A stretch of 64,000 bases of DNA from Thiocystis violacea. GTDB taxonomy: Bacteria > Pseudomonadota > Gammaproteobacteria > Chromatiales > Chromatiaceae. The stretch is from positions 1-64,000 of the forward strand of contig NZ_NRRG01000014.1 in the NCBI RefSeq assembly GCF_016583575.1, given 5' to 3'. A program made the position numbers and the translations under genes. Each line of letters starts with the position of its first letter. Positions within the stretch are counted from its first letter, which is position 1. Below are positions 47,788 to 63,033 of this stretch, piece by piece. The notes beneath the pieces are model-generated. The model had not been told where the DNA came from and did not search any database. It saw nothing but the letters and a program-made list of their open reading frames with translations.

Positions 47788-48258
47788 TCAGGCCGCCTGT
47801 CTGCGCCGCACACCTTCCTGAGCGAGGCCAGGGGCGGCCACCTCGACCTTGGAACAGCCGCCCCGATCGACCAGATCCTGAAGCGTGATATCGCTCAGGA
47901 AACGGAAGATCTCGTCGCTCAACTGATCCCAGAGATGATGGGTCAGGCAGCGCTGCCCCTCGCGGCAATTCTCGCGCCCGCCGCAGCGGGTGAATTCCAC
48001 CCACTCATCCACGGCGCAGATGATGTTGGCGATCGAGATCTCCTCCGGAGTCCGGCCCAGATAGTATCCGCCTCCAGGGCCACGCACCCCCCGCACCAGT
48101 TTCTTGGCTCGAAGAGCCGCGAACAGTTGCTCAAGGTAGGAGAGCGAGATCCCCTGGCTGACCGATATGTCCGCGAGGGTGACCGGGCCCTTGCCGGAAT
48201 GCAACGCCAAGTCGAGCATGGCGGTGACCGCGTATCTGCCTTTGGTCGATAGTCTCAT
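47788..48258 (-). CDS. iscR: Fe-S cluster-responsive regulator IscR (Rrf2 family)
   Basis: A 156-residue Rrf2-family repressor starting [20 protein letters not shown]. The [2Fe-2S] ligands Cys92, Cys98, Cys104 and His107 fall at the same positions as in Escherichia coli IscR, so it should be a true cluster sensor controlling Fe-S assembly genes. The usual iscS-iscU-iscA genes do not follow; prmB does, about 200 bases on. A GACT-N4-AGT-type operator core overlaps its promoter, which suggests autorepression. Confidence 0.93.
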   Translation of the reverse strand: MRLSTKGRYAVTAMLDLALHSGKGPVTLADISVSQGISLSYLEQLFAALRAKKLVRGVRGPGGGYYLGRTPEEISIANIICAVDEWVEFTRCGGRENCREGQRCLTHHLWDQLSDEIFRFLSDITLQDLVDRGGCSKVEVAAPGLAQEGVRRRQAA

Positions 48259-48328
48259 CGTTCTGGTGCCTGCTGGATGTTGATGGTGATCGAGCGAATC
48301 GGCGCTGGGACCGCCTGAACCCTATCAC

Positions 48329-48359
48329 ACTAAATTAGTCAACATTTTTCCCATTTCAA
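48329..48359 (-). promoter_or_regulatory. iscR promoter with IscR type 1-like operator
   Basis: TTGAAA (48359-48354) and TAATTT (48337-48332) with a 16-base spacer. The core GACTAATTTAGT (48340-48329) fits the central part of the type 1 IscR consensus and covers the -10 box. The outer positions match less well. Confidence 0.55.
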
Positions 48360-48401
48360 CCACGCGCTTGAATCTCTGGATCAATGGGCGCGGTCGGACG
48401 G

Positions 48402-48917
48402 CTAGGATCGAACGAAGCAGGGAGTCGGCGGAACATCCGGAGCGGACTGGAGTCCGCTGGCCGGACGCTGGCCGAACCGATGCCCCTGACGCAGGCAAAA
48501 GAATAGCCACTTGGAGAGAAAAAGATTGGCCTGCCATTTGTCGGCCAGGGCCGGATGCGCGTAGTCCTTGCGCAACGGCAGGACGGATTGCTTGAGGTTC
48601 AGAACCTCGACCTGTCGAGCATCATGGTAGACACGCAGGCAGGCGTCGGGATCTGGACGGGGTTCCAAACACCCTTGGGCCACGAAGATGTGAGTCAGAC
48701 GCACCTGGGTGGTGTAGCGCGCCTGCTCCTGAATCTCCAGATGCAGATCGATGGCCCCACGCTGGCGGGAGACAAGCTCCCCGCGATAATGACGCAGACC
48801 GGGCGCCAGGCGCCCCATGAAGGTGAAATTCTCCTCGCACAAACTCATCAGGGCACCCACGTCCGGGCGCCCCGAGAGCAGGCTCGCGGTCGCCCAGGGG
48901 TGACAGGCGCGCTGCAT
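48402..48917 (-). CDS. DUF1249 family protein (YqiB-like)
   Basis: A 171-residue protein matching DUF1249: LMSLCEENFTFMGRLAP, EIQEQARYTTQVRLTHIF, RVYHDARQVEVL and FLSKWLFFCLRQG are its hallmarks in order. Function is unknown; in other gammaproteobacteria the gene lies near nudF and cpdA. The last 25 residues (QRPASGLQSAPDV and on) extend past the usual end. It precedes iscR on the same strand, but an independent promoter in between suggests separate control. Confidence 0.8.
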   Translation of the reverse strand: MQRACHPWATASLLSGRPDVGALMSLCEENFTFMGRLAPGLRHYRGELVSRQRGAIDLHLEIQEQARYTTQVRLTHIFVAQGCLEPRPDPDACLRVYHDARQVEVLNLKQSVLPLRKDYAHPALADKWQANLFLSKWLFFCLRQGHRFGQRPASGLQSAPDVPPTPCFVRS

Positions 48918-49028
48918 CGTCGTTCAGGTAAGCATGCGATACATGATCTGGTTCCGCCGCCCGGAGCGGAGCGCCCCGCCCGATCCCACTCGGGACCGAG
49001 GCGCGTGACGCCCGGCGATCCTGGTCGC

Positions 49029-49400
49029 TCAGGCCTGAGTGCTGGCCTGTTCGGCGATCTGACGCTTGACATCGGCCATGTCGAGCTCTTTCGCCTTGGT
49101 CAGCAGATCGCGGAAGGAACCCTCCGGAAGGGCGCCCGCCTGGGAGAAGATGATGACCTGCTCGCGGAAAATCATAAGGGTCGGAATCGAACGAATCTGG
49201 AAGTGCGCGGCGATCGGCTGGTGTTCCTCGGTGTTGACCTTGGCGAACAGGATGTCGCCGAAATCATCCGAAACCTTCTCGTAAACCGGCGCGAAGGACC
49301 GACAGGGACCGCACCAGGGCGCCCAGAAATCGACAATGACGAAGTCGTTGTCCTGAATGGTCTGTTCAAAGCTGGCGGTATCAAGCTCGACGACGGCCAT
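49029..49400 (-). CDS. Thioredoxin-family protein
   Basis: A 123-residue cytoplasmic thioredoxin with the redox motif WAPWCGPCRSF near residue 30 and the cis-proline motif IRSIPTLMIF. It has about 15 extra C-terminal residues (KELDMADVKRQIAEQ) compared with thioredoxin 1, and lacks the extra N-terminal domain of TrxC. It is probably an accessory thiol reductant. It stands alone between adk and the DUF1249 gene. Confidence 0.9.
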   Translation of the reverse strand: MAVVELDTASFEQTIQDNDFVIVDFWAPWCGPCRSFAPVYEKVSDDFGDILFAKVNTEEHQPIAAHFQIRSIPTLMIFREQVIIFSQAGALPEGSFRDLLTKAKELDMADVKRQIAEQASTQA

Positions 49401-49516
49401 GGCGGCTCCCCGTAAATGAATATTGGCGCGGGATACTAACAGAAACAGCGGCCCCCGGTGGCCCGACCAGGACCGGCGCGGGTCGGCCAGTCGCCGGAGG
49501 GGCCGATCACGGAAGC

Positions 49517-50481
<965 letters not shown>

Positions 50482-52401
50482 TCAGCCGCCAGCGATCATC
50501 ATATTCAACATCAGCTTATTCAGCCGCCCGACGAAACCGGCAGGATCGTCGAGTTGACCACCCTCGGCCAATTGCGCCTGGTCGAACAGGATCAGGCCGA
50601 GATCGCCGAAACGCGCCTCGTCGGCTTCGGACTCCAGACGCCTGACCAGCGGATGATCCAGGTTGATCTCCAGGGTCGGCTTGGTATTCGGGGCGCTCTG
50701 ACCGACGGCCTTGAGTACCCGCGCGAGATTGGCGCTCATGTCGTCCTCGCCGACCACCAGACAGGCGGGTGAGTCGACCAGCCGGGTGCTGGGACGGACC
50801 GCCTCGACCCGCTCGCCAAGCGCCGTCTTCAGGCGTTCGAGCAGGCTGCCGTGCTCGGCCGCCGCCTTTTCCTTGGCTTCCTTTTCCTCCTTGTCGGCCA
50901 GTTCGCCCAGGTCCAGATCTCCCTTGGCCACCGAATGCAGCGACTTGCCCTTGTACTCGCTCAGATGGTTGACCAGCCATTCGTCGACCCGGTCGGAGAG
51001 CAGCAGCACCTCGACGCCCTTCTTGCGGAAGACCTCCAGATGCGGGCTGAAGCGGGCGGCGACCGGGGTGTCGGCGGTGATGTAGTAGATCTTGTCCTGA
51101 CCTTCCTTCATGCGCTCGATGTAACCGTCAAGCGTTTCGCGCTGGTCGTTGGAGTCGCTGTGGGTGGTGGCGAAGCGCATGAGCGCGGCGAGCCGTTCCT
51201 TGTTGGCGAAGTCTTCCGCCGGCCCTTCCTTGAGCACCTTGCCGAATTCGTCCCAGAAGGCGCCGTATTTCTCCGGCTCATCGCTCGCCAGTGTCTCCAG
51301 CAGACCCAGGATGCGCTTGGTGTTGGCCTGGCGGATGGTGTCGATCTTGCGGTTGTGTTGCAGCAGCTCGCGCGAGACGTTGAGCGGCAGGTCGTCGGAG
51401 TCCACCACGCCCTTGACGAAGCGCAGGTAGTGCGGCATCAGCTTGTCGGCCTCGTCCATGATGAAGACGCGCTTCACATAGAGCTTGACGCCGTGCTTCT
51501 GCTCGCGGTCGAAGAGATCCCAGGGGGCTTTCTTGGGCACGAACAGCAGTGTGGTGTATTCGTTGGTGCCCTCGACCCGGTTGTGGGCGTAGGACAGCGG
51601 CGGCTCGAAGTCGTGCGAGACGTGTTTGTAGAAGTCGTGGTACTCCCCCTCCGTGATCTCGGACTTGTTGCGCATCCAGAGCGCGGTGCCACGGTTGACC
51701 TGCTCGAACTCGGGCGGCTCGTCCTTCTTCTGCTCGGCCTCCTCGCCATAGAGTTCCTTGACCATCTCGACCGGCAGGGCGATGTGGTCCGAGAACTTGC
51801 CGATGATGGAGCGCAGCCGCCAGCTATCCAGGAACTCCTTCTCGTCCTCCTTCAGATGCAGGGTGACATCCGTGCCCCGTCCGGCCTTCTCGACCGTCTC
51901 CAGGGTGTAGCTGCCGCGCCCGTCGGACTCCCAACGCACGCCGTGCTCGGCGCCCAGGCCGGCGCGGCGTGACGTCAGGGTGACCTTGTCGGCCACGATG
52001 TAGGCGGAATAGAAGCCGACGCCGAACTGGCCGATCAGCTTGCTGTCCTTGGCCTGGTCGCCGGACAGGCTCTCGATGAAGCGGCGGGTGCCGGAGCTGG
52101 CGATGCTGCCGATGGTCTCCATGACCTCCTGGCGACCCAGCCCGATGCCGTTGTCGGAGATCGTCAGGGTGCCGGCCTCGCGGTCCATGGTCACCCGGAT
52201 CCGCAGCTCGCTGTCGCCCTCGTAGAGCCCGTCGTCGCTCAGCGCCTCGAAGCGGAGCTTCTCGGCCGCGTCGGAGGCGTTCGAGACCAACTCGCGCAGA
52301 AAGATCTCCTTGTTCGAGTAGAGCGAGCGGATCACGAGATCCAGCACCTGACTCACCTCGGCCTTGAATTCCAATGTTTCCTTGTGCGCTTCGATTGTCA
52401 T
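50482..52401 (-). CDS. htpG: Molecular chaperone HtpG (Hsp90)
   Basis: A 639-residue Hsp90. The ATP-binding domain has [22 protein letters not shown] and [15 protein letters not shown]. The middle domain has [11 protein letters not shown]. The C-terminal dimerisation domain is complete. It assists folding and remodelling with DnaK. The ATG at 52401 gives [16 protein letters not shown], a normal start. I looked for a heat-shock sigma factor promoter upstream and found none that convinced me. Divergent pgm starts 261 bases away. Confidence 0.97.
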   Translation of the reverse strand: MTIEAHKETLEFKAEVSQVLDLVIRSLYSNKEIFLRELVSNASDAAEKLRFEALSDDGLYEGDSELRIRVTMDREAGTLTISDNGIGLGRQEVMETIGSIASSGTRRFIESLSGDQAKDSKLIGQFGVGFYSAYIVADKVTLTSRRAGLGAEHGVRWESDGRGSYTLETVEKAGRGTDVTLHLKEDEKEFLDSWRLRSIIGKFSDHIALPVEMVKELYGEEAEQKKDEPPEFEQVNRGTALWMRNKSEITEGEYHDFYKHVSHDFEPPLSYAHNRVEGTNEYTTLLFVPKKAPWDLFDREQKHGVKLYVKRVFIMDEADKLMPHYLRFVKGVVDSDDLPLNVSRELLQHNRKIDTIRQANTKRILGLLETLASDEPEKYGAFWDEFGKVLKEGPAEDFANKERLAALMRFATTHSDSNDQRETLDGYIERMKEGQDKIYYITADTPVAARFSPHLEVFRKKGVEVLLLSDRVDEWLVNHLSEYKGKSLHSVAKGDLDLGELADKEEKEAKEKAAAEHGSLLERLKTALGERVEAVRPSTRLVDSPACLVVGEDDMSANLARVLKAVGQSAPNTKPTLEINLDHPLVRRLESEADEARFGDLGLILFDQAQLAEGGQLDDPAGFVGRLNKLMLNMMIAGG

Positions 52402-52647
52402 CTTGTGTCGTTACCTTGGGTTCTGACGAAAAGGATTGATGATGAGGCGGCGCCTGGCCGCCTCGCTTGAGGTGATCCGCTATTGTCGCATGGGCCATGG
52501 GGGATACAATCATCCGCTTGGGCCGCGCGGCCGTCCGGGTTCAGGGCGCGGCCGAACCCATTGTTCGGTGACGCCGAAACCACTGGCGCGCGTTGCCAAC
52601 TCCCGAAGCCTTACGCTGGCCGCTCAGTGAAGGCTATTCGACCATAA

Positions 52648-54297
<1,650 letters not shown>

Positions 54298-54424
54298 TCG
54301 GGCGAAGCCTCGTGCCCGGCGTGTATCGCGGGGCCGTCACAGGCCCCTTCTCTCCCCGGCATCTCCAGGCCGACCGAGTTTGTCATTCGATCCGACACCC
54401 GTCATTTACATTGGGGATCGCATA

Positions 54425-54751
54425 ATGAAACAGATTCTTGGCAAATGGAAAATCACCGAAATGGAACAATGGGACTTGCACTTTATTGACGAGCAAGGCC
54501 CTGGTTATTTCGAATTCGACGCGAATAATCACGGTTCATTCATGTTTGGTTACGTGCAAGGCGATATGGATTTCAAGGAATCTAAGGGGGAAAAGAATCC
54601 GAGAATCGAATATTCATGGATGGGCCAGGATGAAATGGATGAGGTTGGCGGGCGAGGAGATTTTGAAGTGATCAGTGACGATGAAATTCATGGAACCATC
54701 TATTTTCACGAAGGAGATTCATCATGGGTAAGAGCAAAAAGGATGAAATAA
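54425..54751 (+). CDS. Small low-GC protein of unknown function
   Basis: A 108-residue acidic protein (MKQILGKWKITEMEQWD, then FEFDANNHGSFMFGYVQGDM, ending WVRAKRMK). It looks like a compact beta-rich domain with no signal peptide. Its codons are strikingly AT-rich (AAA, GAA, ATT, TTT) compared with every neighbour, a sign of recent acquisition. The ATG at 54425 has GGGG nine bases upstream. It stands alone between pgm and a GGATGGGC repeat. I do not recognise the family. Confidence 0.75.
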   Translation: MKQILGKWKITEMEQWDLHFIDEQGPGYFEFDANNHGSFMFGYVQGDMDFKESKGEKNPRIEYSWMGQDEMDEVGGRGDFEVISDDEIHGTIYFHEGDSSWVRAKRMK

Positions 54752-54771
54752 CCTCGTGACGATCCCTGAAT

Positions 54772-54823
54772 CTTGAGCCTCGGAGCGTAGAGGATGGGCA
54801 CGCTTCGCTTTGCCCATCCTACG
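54772..54823 (+). repeat. GGATGGGC palindromic repeat, copy 4
   Basis: Starts CTTGAGCCTCGGAGCGTAG and carries GGATGGGC and GCCCATCCTACG arms. It follows the low-GC gene by 20 bases. Confidence 0.8.
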
Positions 54824-54866
54824 CATCGGGGTTCGGCCGTCTCGGCCAAGCGACCCTCGGAAGAGC

Positions 54867-55718
54867 TCAGCCCGATTCACTCGTCAGCCGCTCCGCCAGA
54901 TCCGGCCGGAAGTGGGCGACGCCTTCCAGGATTCCCGCCGCATAGCAGCCATTCATTCCGCGCCAGCCGCCGACGGCGCAATAGAGTCGATCTTCCAGTC
55001 CCTGTTCATGGGAACGCCGCCGGGCCTGCTCGCGCACGTCCGGGTGCCCGTTGGCGACCAGCACGGAGGGGATGCGGCTGACGAGAACCTCCAGGTCGTT
55101 GCCGCTGTCGCCCGCGAATAGCGTGCTGGTCGTATCCCGACCCAGCCGGTTCATCAGGAATTCGACGGCGTGGAGCTTGGAGGCGTTCTCGGGCAGGACG
55201 TCGAGCAGCCCGACCTCGGCGGCTTCGTCGATGCTCCAGATGAGGTTGGCGCGAATCGCGCGCGGGGCCAGGCGTTCCCGAATGCGCGCGCGCAGCGCCT
55301 CCGGATCCAGGTCGGCCGGCGTGTAGTAGCTCAGTTTGAATGGCCCCTGCTTGTCCGGCTCCTGGAGCCTGAGTTCGGCGAGATCGGTCAGGAGCGATTG
55401 GATGCGCGCCGCGCCGGCGCCGGCCCAGGCCCCACCGATCGCGTCCTCCCAGGCGTGAACCGGGCGCCAGACGCCCTCCTCCAAGGCATGGAGACTGGTG
55501 CCGACATCGCCGATCACATAGTCGGGCCGCGGCAGTTCATGGTCGGCTATGGCCTCCTCGACCAGCGCGCGATGGCGGCCGGTGACATAGGCCAGGGTCA
55601 CGGCCTTGTCGGCGACCAGACGACGGAAAAGTGGTCGCGCCTCGGGCGACTCCGGCTCGCGCCCGTTCGGGATCAGGGTGCGGTCCAGGTCGGTGCAGAG
55701 CAGCAGGGGGCGGCTCAT
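54867..55718 (-). CDS. Sucrose-6-phosphate phosphatase (HAD superfamily)
   Basis: A 283-residue HAD phosphatase matching sucrose-phosphate phosphatase. Motif I is CTDLDRTLIPNG with both aspartates; motif II is YVTGRH; motif IV is FAGDSGNDLEV. It would release free sucrose from the product of the preceding gene. The ATG at 55718 overlaps the synthase stop codon by four bases (ATGA), so the two are translated as a unit. Sucrose probably serves as a compatible solute; that role is inferred. Confidence 0.9.
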   Translation of the reverse strand: MSRPLLLCTDLDRTLIPNGREPESPEARPLFRRLVADKAVTLAYVTGRHRALVEEAIADHELPRPDYVIGDVGTSLHALEEGVWRPVHAWEDAIGGAWAGAGAARIQSLLTDLAELRLQEPDKQGPFKLSYYTPADLDPEALRARIRERLAPRAIRANLIWSIDEAAEVGLLDVLPENASKLHAVEFLMNRLGRDTTSTLFAGDSGNDLEVLVSRIPSVLVANGHPDVREQARRRSHEQGLEDRLYCAVGGWRGMNGCYAAGILEGVAHFRPDLAERLTSESG

Positions 55719-57850
55719 GTGGTCGACTCCGGAACGCGGCAACTGTGGAAGAAATCATAGTGTTCGATCGCCTCCAGGATGCCCTTGGCGTGCGCCTGCT
55801 CGGCGAAATAGATGTTGTCGATCTCGGAGAGCTGGGACAGTTCCTCGTGATGGCGGTTGGCGACCACCACCGCCAGGGTGTTGCCGCGCATCATGTCCTC
55901 GTCGGCCCCGGAGCCGCCGACCACCAGTACATGCTCCAGCGGGATGCCGAAGCGGTGCGTGACGTAGCGCACCGCCTGGCCCTTGCTGGCGCGGATCGGG
56001 ACGATATCCAGGAACTGACCGAAGGCGTGGATGACGTTGACGCTCAGGTCCCAGGTACGCAGCCGGGTCGCGATCTCCTCGACCGAGGGCGCGACCACGG
56101 GGTCGTAGTGATAGGAAATCTTAAAACGACTCTGCTGGAGCTTGCGTTGGGGCACGAGCCCCGGCACCTCGGCCAGCGCGCGGCGCACCACGCCGGGCTT
56201 CCAGAGATGGTCGACGTGTTCGTTCCAGAAGTCGTCCGGAACCAGGCGCGCGGTGTAATGGATCTCCGATCCCAGACTGGTGATGAGCACGTCCGGCACC
56301 GGAATGCGGTGGCGTTTCAGCTCGATCAGGACCGAGTCCAGGCGCCGTCCGGTGGCGATGCCGAAGTTCGAGCAGCGCTTGTTCTGGTGCATCATGGCCA
56401 CGAATTGCTCGACGCCCTCGGGATCACCGAGCAGGCTCTGATCGAGATCGGTGAAGAGCGCGCGGTCGCGATAGACCATGCGGCGACGCATCGGCGGGGT
56501 GTCGGGGATGGTCTCGCGGCGCTCGCTCAGCGGCCCGATCAGACCCAGATAGGTTTCGGCGTGCGCCTGCCAGGAATAATGCTCGCGCACCCCGGCGAGG
56601 CCATTCTCCGAGTAGGCCCGCCAGGTGTCGCGATCCTCCAGGATGCGCAGGAGCGCCTCGGCGATCGCGCCCCGGTCGAGCGGATCGACCAGCAGACCGT
56701 TCTCGCAGTTGCCGATGATGTCGACCGGTCCGCCGTTCTCGGTCGCGACCAGCGGCAGTCCGCTCGCGGCGGCCTCCAACAGGGTCAGACCGAACGGCTC
56801 GGTCAGGGCCGGGTTGATGAAGAGGCCGCCCGAGCGCGCGACCAGACGGTAGATCTCGGCGACCTCGTCGGCGGCGTGATGCTTGGGGATGGCGACCCGG
56901 CCATGGAGATCGTGGGCGTCGATGGTGATGAGGATATCGGTCAGCACCGTGCGCGCGCCCTCTTCCAGATCCCGAATGTCGTCGCGGTTGCCGGCGACGA
57001 TCAGCAGATTGGCCAGTTCGCGGAGTCGCGGACAGTCTCCGTAGGCTTCCACCAGGGCGACGATGTTCTTGCGATGATCGGCGCGCGAAAGCGCCAGGAT
57101 CAGTGGCTTGTCGGGCGCGCCGAGGAAACGTTCGACCTCGGAGGCGAAGCGAATCGGTGGATCTTCCCCGGACGGCGGGTGGAACTGCTTAAGATCCGTA
57201 CCGGGCGGGATGACCCGCATGCGTTCGGGCAGGTAGTAGTCGTAGAGGCCGTATTGTTCCTCGATCTCGTTGTGGGTGCTGGTGATGACCAGTTCGGCGC
57301 TCGCCAGCACGGTTTCCTCCGCGTCGATGCGGCGCAGCATGTTGTAGCGGGCATCGATCTGGTCACTGTCCAGCCCGGCCGCGAGCAGGCGCTGGCGCTT
57401 GTCCCGACCCAGCGAATGCCCGGTGTGGACTAGAGGCGCGCCGATCAGATTGGACAGTCTCACCCCGACATAGCCGGCGTCCGCGTAGTGACTGTGGACC
57501 ACGTCCGGCCAGCGGCCCTGCTCGTTGAGGAAGGCGGTCAGGTTGTCCATGAAGCTGTCGAGATGGTCCCAGAGCTGCTCCTTGGGGATGTACTCCTCGG
57601 GACCGGCGTCGATGCGGAGAATGCGCGCCTTGTCGCCGAGCGGCTCGATGCGCTCGGCATAATCCGGACTGACGGTGGGATCCAGCACGCAGCGCGTGAC
57701 CAGATCCACTTGCGACACCTCGTCACGCTCGCCGAGCGCGCGGGCGAGGTCGACGACGTACTTGGTCTGTCCTCCGGTATCGGCGTCGCGTCCCAGCTCC
57801 AGATCATGGCCGCGAATCAGGCCATGGATGCTCAGTAGCAGGATATACAT
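55715..57850 (-). CDS. Sucrose-phosphate synthase with C-terminal HAD domain
   Basis: A 711-residue two-domain protein. Residues 1 to about 460 form a GT-B glycosyltransferase (LLSIHGLIRGHDLELGRDAD, HSHYADAGYVG, and the EPFGLTLLE nucleotide-sugar motif). Residues about 470-700 form a HAD domain related to sucrose phosphatase. It joins a nucleotide glucose to fructose 6-phosphate. In the HAD part motif I keeps both aspartates (FTDLDQSLLG), but motif IV reads VVGGSGADEDM, where the true phosphatase has GDSGND. It may be weak or regulatory, with the separate phosphatase doing the work. Confidence 0.93.
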   Translation of the reverse strand: MYILLLSIHGLIRGHDLELGRDADTGGQTKYVVDLARALGERDEVSQVDLVTRCVLDPTVSPDYAERIEPLGDKARILRIDAGPEEYIPKEQLWDHLDSFMDNLTAFLNEQGRWPDVVHSHYADAGYVGVRLSNLIGAPLVHTGHSLGRDKRQRLLAAGLDSDQIDARYNMLRRIDAEETVLASAELVITSTHNEIEEQYGLYDYYLPERMRVIPPGTDLKQFHPPSGEDPPIRFASEVERFLGAPDKPLILALSRADHRKNIVALVEAYGDCPRLRELANLLIVAGNRDDIRDLEEGARTVLTDILITIDAHDLHGRVAIPKHHAADEVAEIYRLVARSGGLFINPALTEPFGLTLLEAAASGLPLVATENGGPVDIIGNCENGLLVDPLDRGAIAEALLRILEDRDTWRAYSENGLAGVREHYSWQAHAETYLGLIGPLSERRETIPDTPPMRRRMVYRDRALFTDLDQSLLGDPEGVEQFVAMMHQNKRCSNFGIATGRRLDSVLIELKRHRIPVPDVLITSLGSEIHYTARLVPDDFWNEHVDHLWKPGVVRRALAEVPGLVPQRKLQQSRFKISYHYDPVVAPSVEEIATRLRTWDLSVNVIHAFGQFLDIVPIRASKGQAVRYVTHRFGIPLEHVLVVGGSGADEDMMRGNTLAVVVANRHHEELSQLSEIDNIYFAEQAHAKGILEAIEHYDFFHSCRVPESTT

Positions 57851-57967
57851 GAATCGAATCCCCTCGGTCCTGGCGACCGCGAGACGCGGCGCCTTCTCGT
57901 CTCCATGTCTTCTAGGTTAGGGGAGTCGGGACTGGATGCCAAATCGGACGACCTCCGGGCGCCCGGC

Positions 57968-61102
<3,135 letters not shown>

Positions 61103-61130
61103 GATCGTTGAACGCGGGGCGCGCTCTGGC

Positions 61131-62201
61131 TCATTCCACCCGACACCAATCGAGCGGATAGCGGCCCCAGCGTTCGACCGCCTCGGCGATGGCCATCAGC
61201 ACCGCGTCCGGAACCTGCCAGGGGATCTCGCCATGGTTGTCGCCCAGGAGAAAGCCACCGCCAGGCCCGGCGGCGGCGATCGCGGCCTTCACCTCGGCCT
61301 CCGCCTGTTCCGGCGTCCAGTGACGCATCGCGATCCCGTTGAGGTTGCCGAGCAATGAAACCTTGCCGCGACAGGCGCCTTTCAGCGCGCTCAGATCGTC
61401 CTGCCAGCTCACGCCGAGCAGGGCCGCGCCGGTGGCCGGCAGGTCGTCGACGATCGGCGCGATGCGTCCGGAGGCGAAGTGCATGGCCGCCGGCGCCTCG
61501 AACCGGGCCAGGGTGCGGCGCGCGATCTCGAAGCCGGTGGCGAGAAAGCGCTCGCGCGGAACGATGGTGCTCGATGAGATGGGATCGAAATAGCAGATGG
61601 CGTTGGCCCCGGCGGCGACCTGGGCATTGGCCCAGGCGACGCAGAACTCCTCGTTGAGCCGCATCAGGTGCTCGAACAGCTCGGGGTGCTCATGCATCAG
61701 CACCAGGTAAGGCTCGAAACCCAGTTGAATCACCGGCAGCGAGAAGGGCGACATCACCACGCCGATGATGGGAACCTCGCCGCGCGCCTGCTCGGCCAGC
61801 CGACGGGTGGTCTCCAGGACCTTGAGCAGGCTCGGGGAGTCCTCCACGCGCGGCGGGGTCAGATGCTTGATGTCCTCGAAACGGCGGATCACCGGAGCGC
61901 CCGCGTTGGGTGGACCGTCCTCGCGGAAGATCGCCGTGCCGCCCCAGGCTTCGGTCTCGATCGCGGCATAGTAGAAGGTGTAGAGACAATCGTGACCGAT
62001 CTTCTCCCGCAGCCGGAGCTGACCTTCCGCCACCTGCTCGGGCTTGGCGAAATAGTCCTCGATCGACAGACCAAGCTCGCGCGCGCCCTGCAGGACCGGA
62101 AGCAGTAACAGCGGAACCCGATCGGGCTCCTGGTGGCCGAGCGACGTCAAGGTGCGCTGCATCGAGGTCATCGTGCCAGACGATCCGCTCGACGGCGTCA
62201 T
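61131..62201 (-). CDS. UroD/MtaA-family methyltransferase-like protein
   Basis: A 356-residue protein of the uroporphyrinogen decarboxylase superfamily, TIM-barrel type. It is most like the MtaA/CmuA branch that moves methyl groups from corrinoid proteins, not the haem enzyme. [31 protein letters not shown] and [10 protein letters not shown] are recognisable. Where MtaA has the zinc motif HxC this protein has MHFASG, and the later zinc cysteine region reads GDNHGEIP, so both cysteines are missing. Its ATG overlaps the stop of the corrinoid-protein gene (ATGA) and a hybrid kinase follows 28 bases on, which suggests a sensing role. Confidence 0.85.
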   Translation of the reverse strand: MTPSSGSSGTMTSMQRTLTSLGHQEPDRVPLLLLPVLQGARELGLSIEDYFAKPEQVAEGQLRLREKIGHDCLYTFYYAAIETEAWGGTAIFREDGPPNAGAPVIRRFEDIKHLTPPRVEDSPSLLKVLETTRRLAEQARGEVPIIGVVMSPFSLPVIQLGFEPYLVLMHEHPELFEHLMRLNEEFCVAWANAQVAAGANAICYFDPISSSTIVPRERFLATGFEIARRTLARFEAPAAMHFASGRIAPIVDDLPATGAALLGVSWQDDLSALKGACRGKVSLLGNLNGIAMRHWTPEQAEAEVKAAIAAAGPGGGFLLGDNHGEIPWQVPDAVLMAIAEAVERWGRYPLDWCRVE

Positions 62202-62860
62202 GCCGACTCTCCCGTCAGCCGCGCCAGGATGTCCAGCACCTCGCCCGCGCTCGATCCGACCGCGTCGGCACCGACCTCCCGCCAGAGTTCCTCGTCGAAC
62301 CGATAAGGCGCGCCGCCCACCACCACGCGCGTATGGGGAGAGACCTCGCGCAGCCGGTCGACCAGCACCCGCACCCGCAGCGCGGCGGGTAGCATCAGGG
62401 TCGAGACCAGCAGGATCTCGATGCCATCCTCGCGGACGCACTCCACCAGGCCATCCACGTCCTGACGGCCATAGTCCTTCACTGCATGACCCGCGGCGCG
62501 CAGCACGGTGCGCACGATCTGCTTGCCCAGCAGGTGATAATCCTCCAGGACCGCGATTGCCAGGCGTGGAGCCCTCGTCGCCGCGCCGGCCTCGCCTGGG
62601 GTGGCGAAATCGATGTCCCGCGCTTCGCCCAGTAGTTCCTCGACCAGTTCCTCGCAGATACGGCCGCTCATATAGATCTGAGAGAGCGCGCAATCGCCCT
62701 CCTCCCAGAGCCGACCGATCTCTTCCAGGGCCGGTCGGACCAGGGTTTCGATCACATCCAACGGCGACCCCTGGGACCGGGCCGCCATCAGCAACTCACC
62801 GGCCTGGACCCGGTTCAAGGCCAGCAGGGCTTGGAGGAGTTCTTCCGAAGGTGATGACAT
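62198..62860 (-). CDS. Corrinoid (B12)-binding protein
   Basis: A 220-residue protein of the methyltransferase corrinoid-protein family. Residues about 5-85 form the helical cap (VRPALEEIGRLWEEGDCALSQI); residues 100-220 form the B12-binding Rossmann domain. The ligand motif is EDYHLLGKQIV, DxHxxG, with His109 as the likely lower cobalt ligand, so it should bind cobalamin base-off. VVVGGAPYRF and GADAVGSSAGEVLD are typical. It is first in the operon with the UroD-like protein and the kinase. The ATG at 62860 gives a normal cap; the ribosome-binding site is weak. Confidence 0.9.
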   Translation of the reverse strand: MSSPSEELLQALLALNRVQAGELLMAARSQGSPLDVIETLVRPALEEIGRLWEEGDCALSQIYMSGRICEELVEELLGEARDIDFATPGEAGAATRAPRLAIAVLEDYHLLGKQIVRTVLRAAGHAVKDYGRQDVDGLVECVREDGIEILLVSTLMLPAALRVRVLVDRLREVSPHTRVVVGGAPYRFDEELWREVGADAVGSSAGEVLDILARLTGESA

Positions 62861-62983
62861 GGTTTGTATGGCTTCATCGAGTGGACCCCTGGCCGGACCA
62901 GGCCAGATTCCTGACCCGGCCATCAATCGCGGAAGCATACCACCGCAGCCTCGTTCAATCCGTGAGGCCGTCGACGCTGGGCG

Positions 62984-63013
62984 CGACCATAAAGGATGCC
63001 TGGCTGGAAAAAC
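62984..63013 (+). repeat. Dispersed intergenic repeat, copy B
   Basis: GCGACCATAAAGGATGCC, then TGGCTGGAAAA: the counterpart of 2372-2400. It lies between the corrinoid operon and the ABC exporter gene. Confidence 0.45.
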
Positions 63014-63033
63014 CCGACCGCTTCCAACCGGCC

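Noticed and set aside
61131-62693. Longer N-terminus for the UroD-like protein
   Set aside because: The extra 160 codons run through the corrinoid-protein gene in another frame and are Arg/Gly-rich; the ATGA overlap at 62198-62201 gives the family start.
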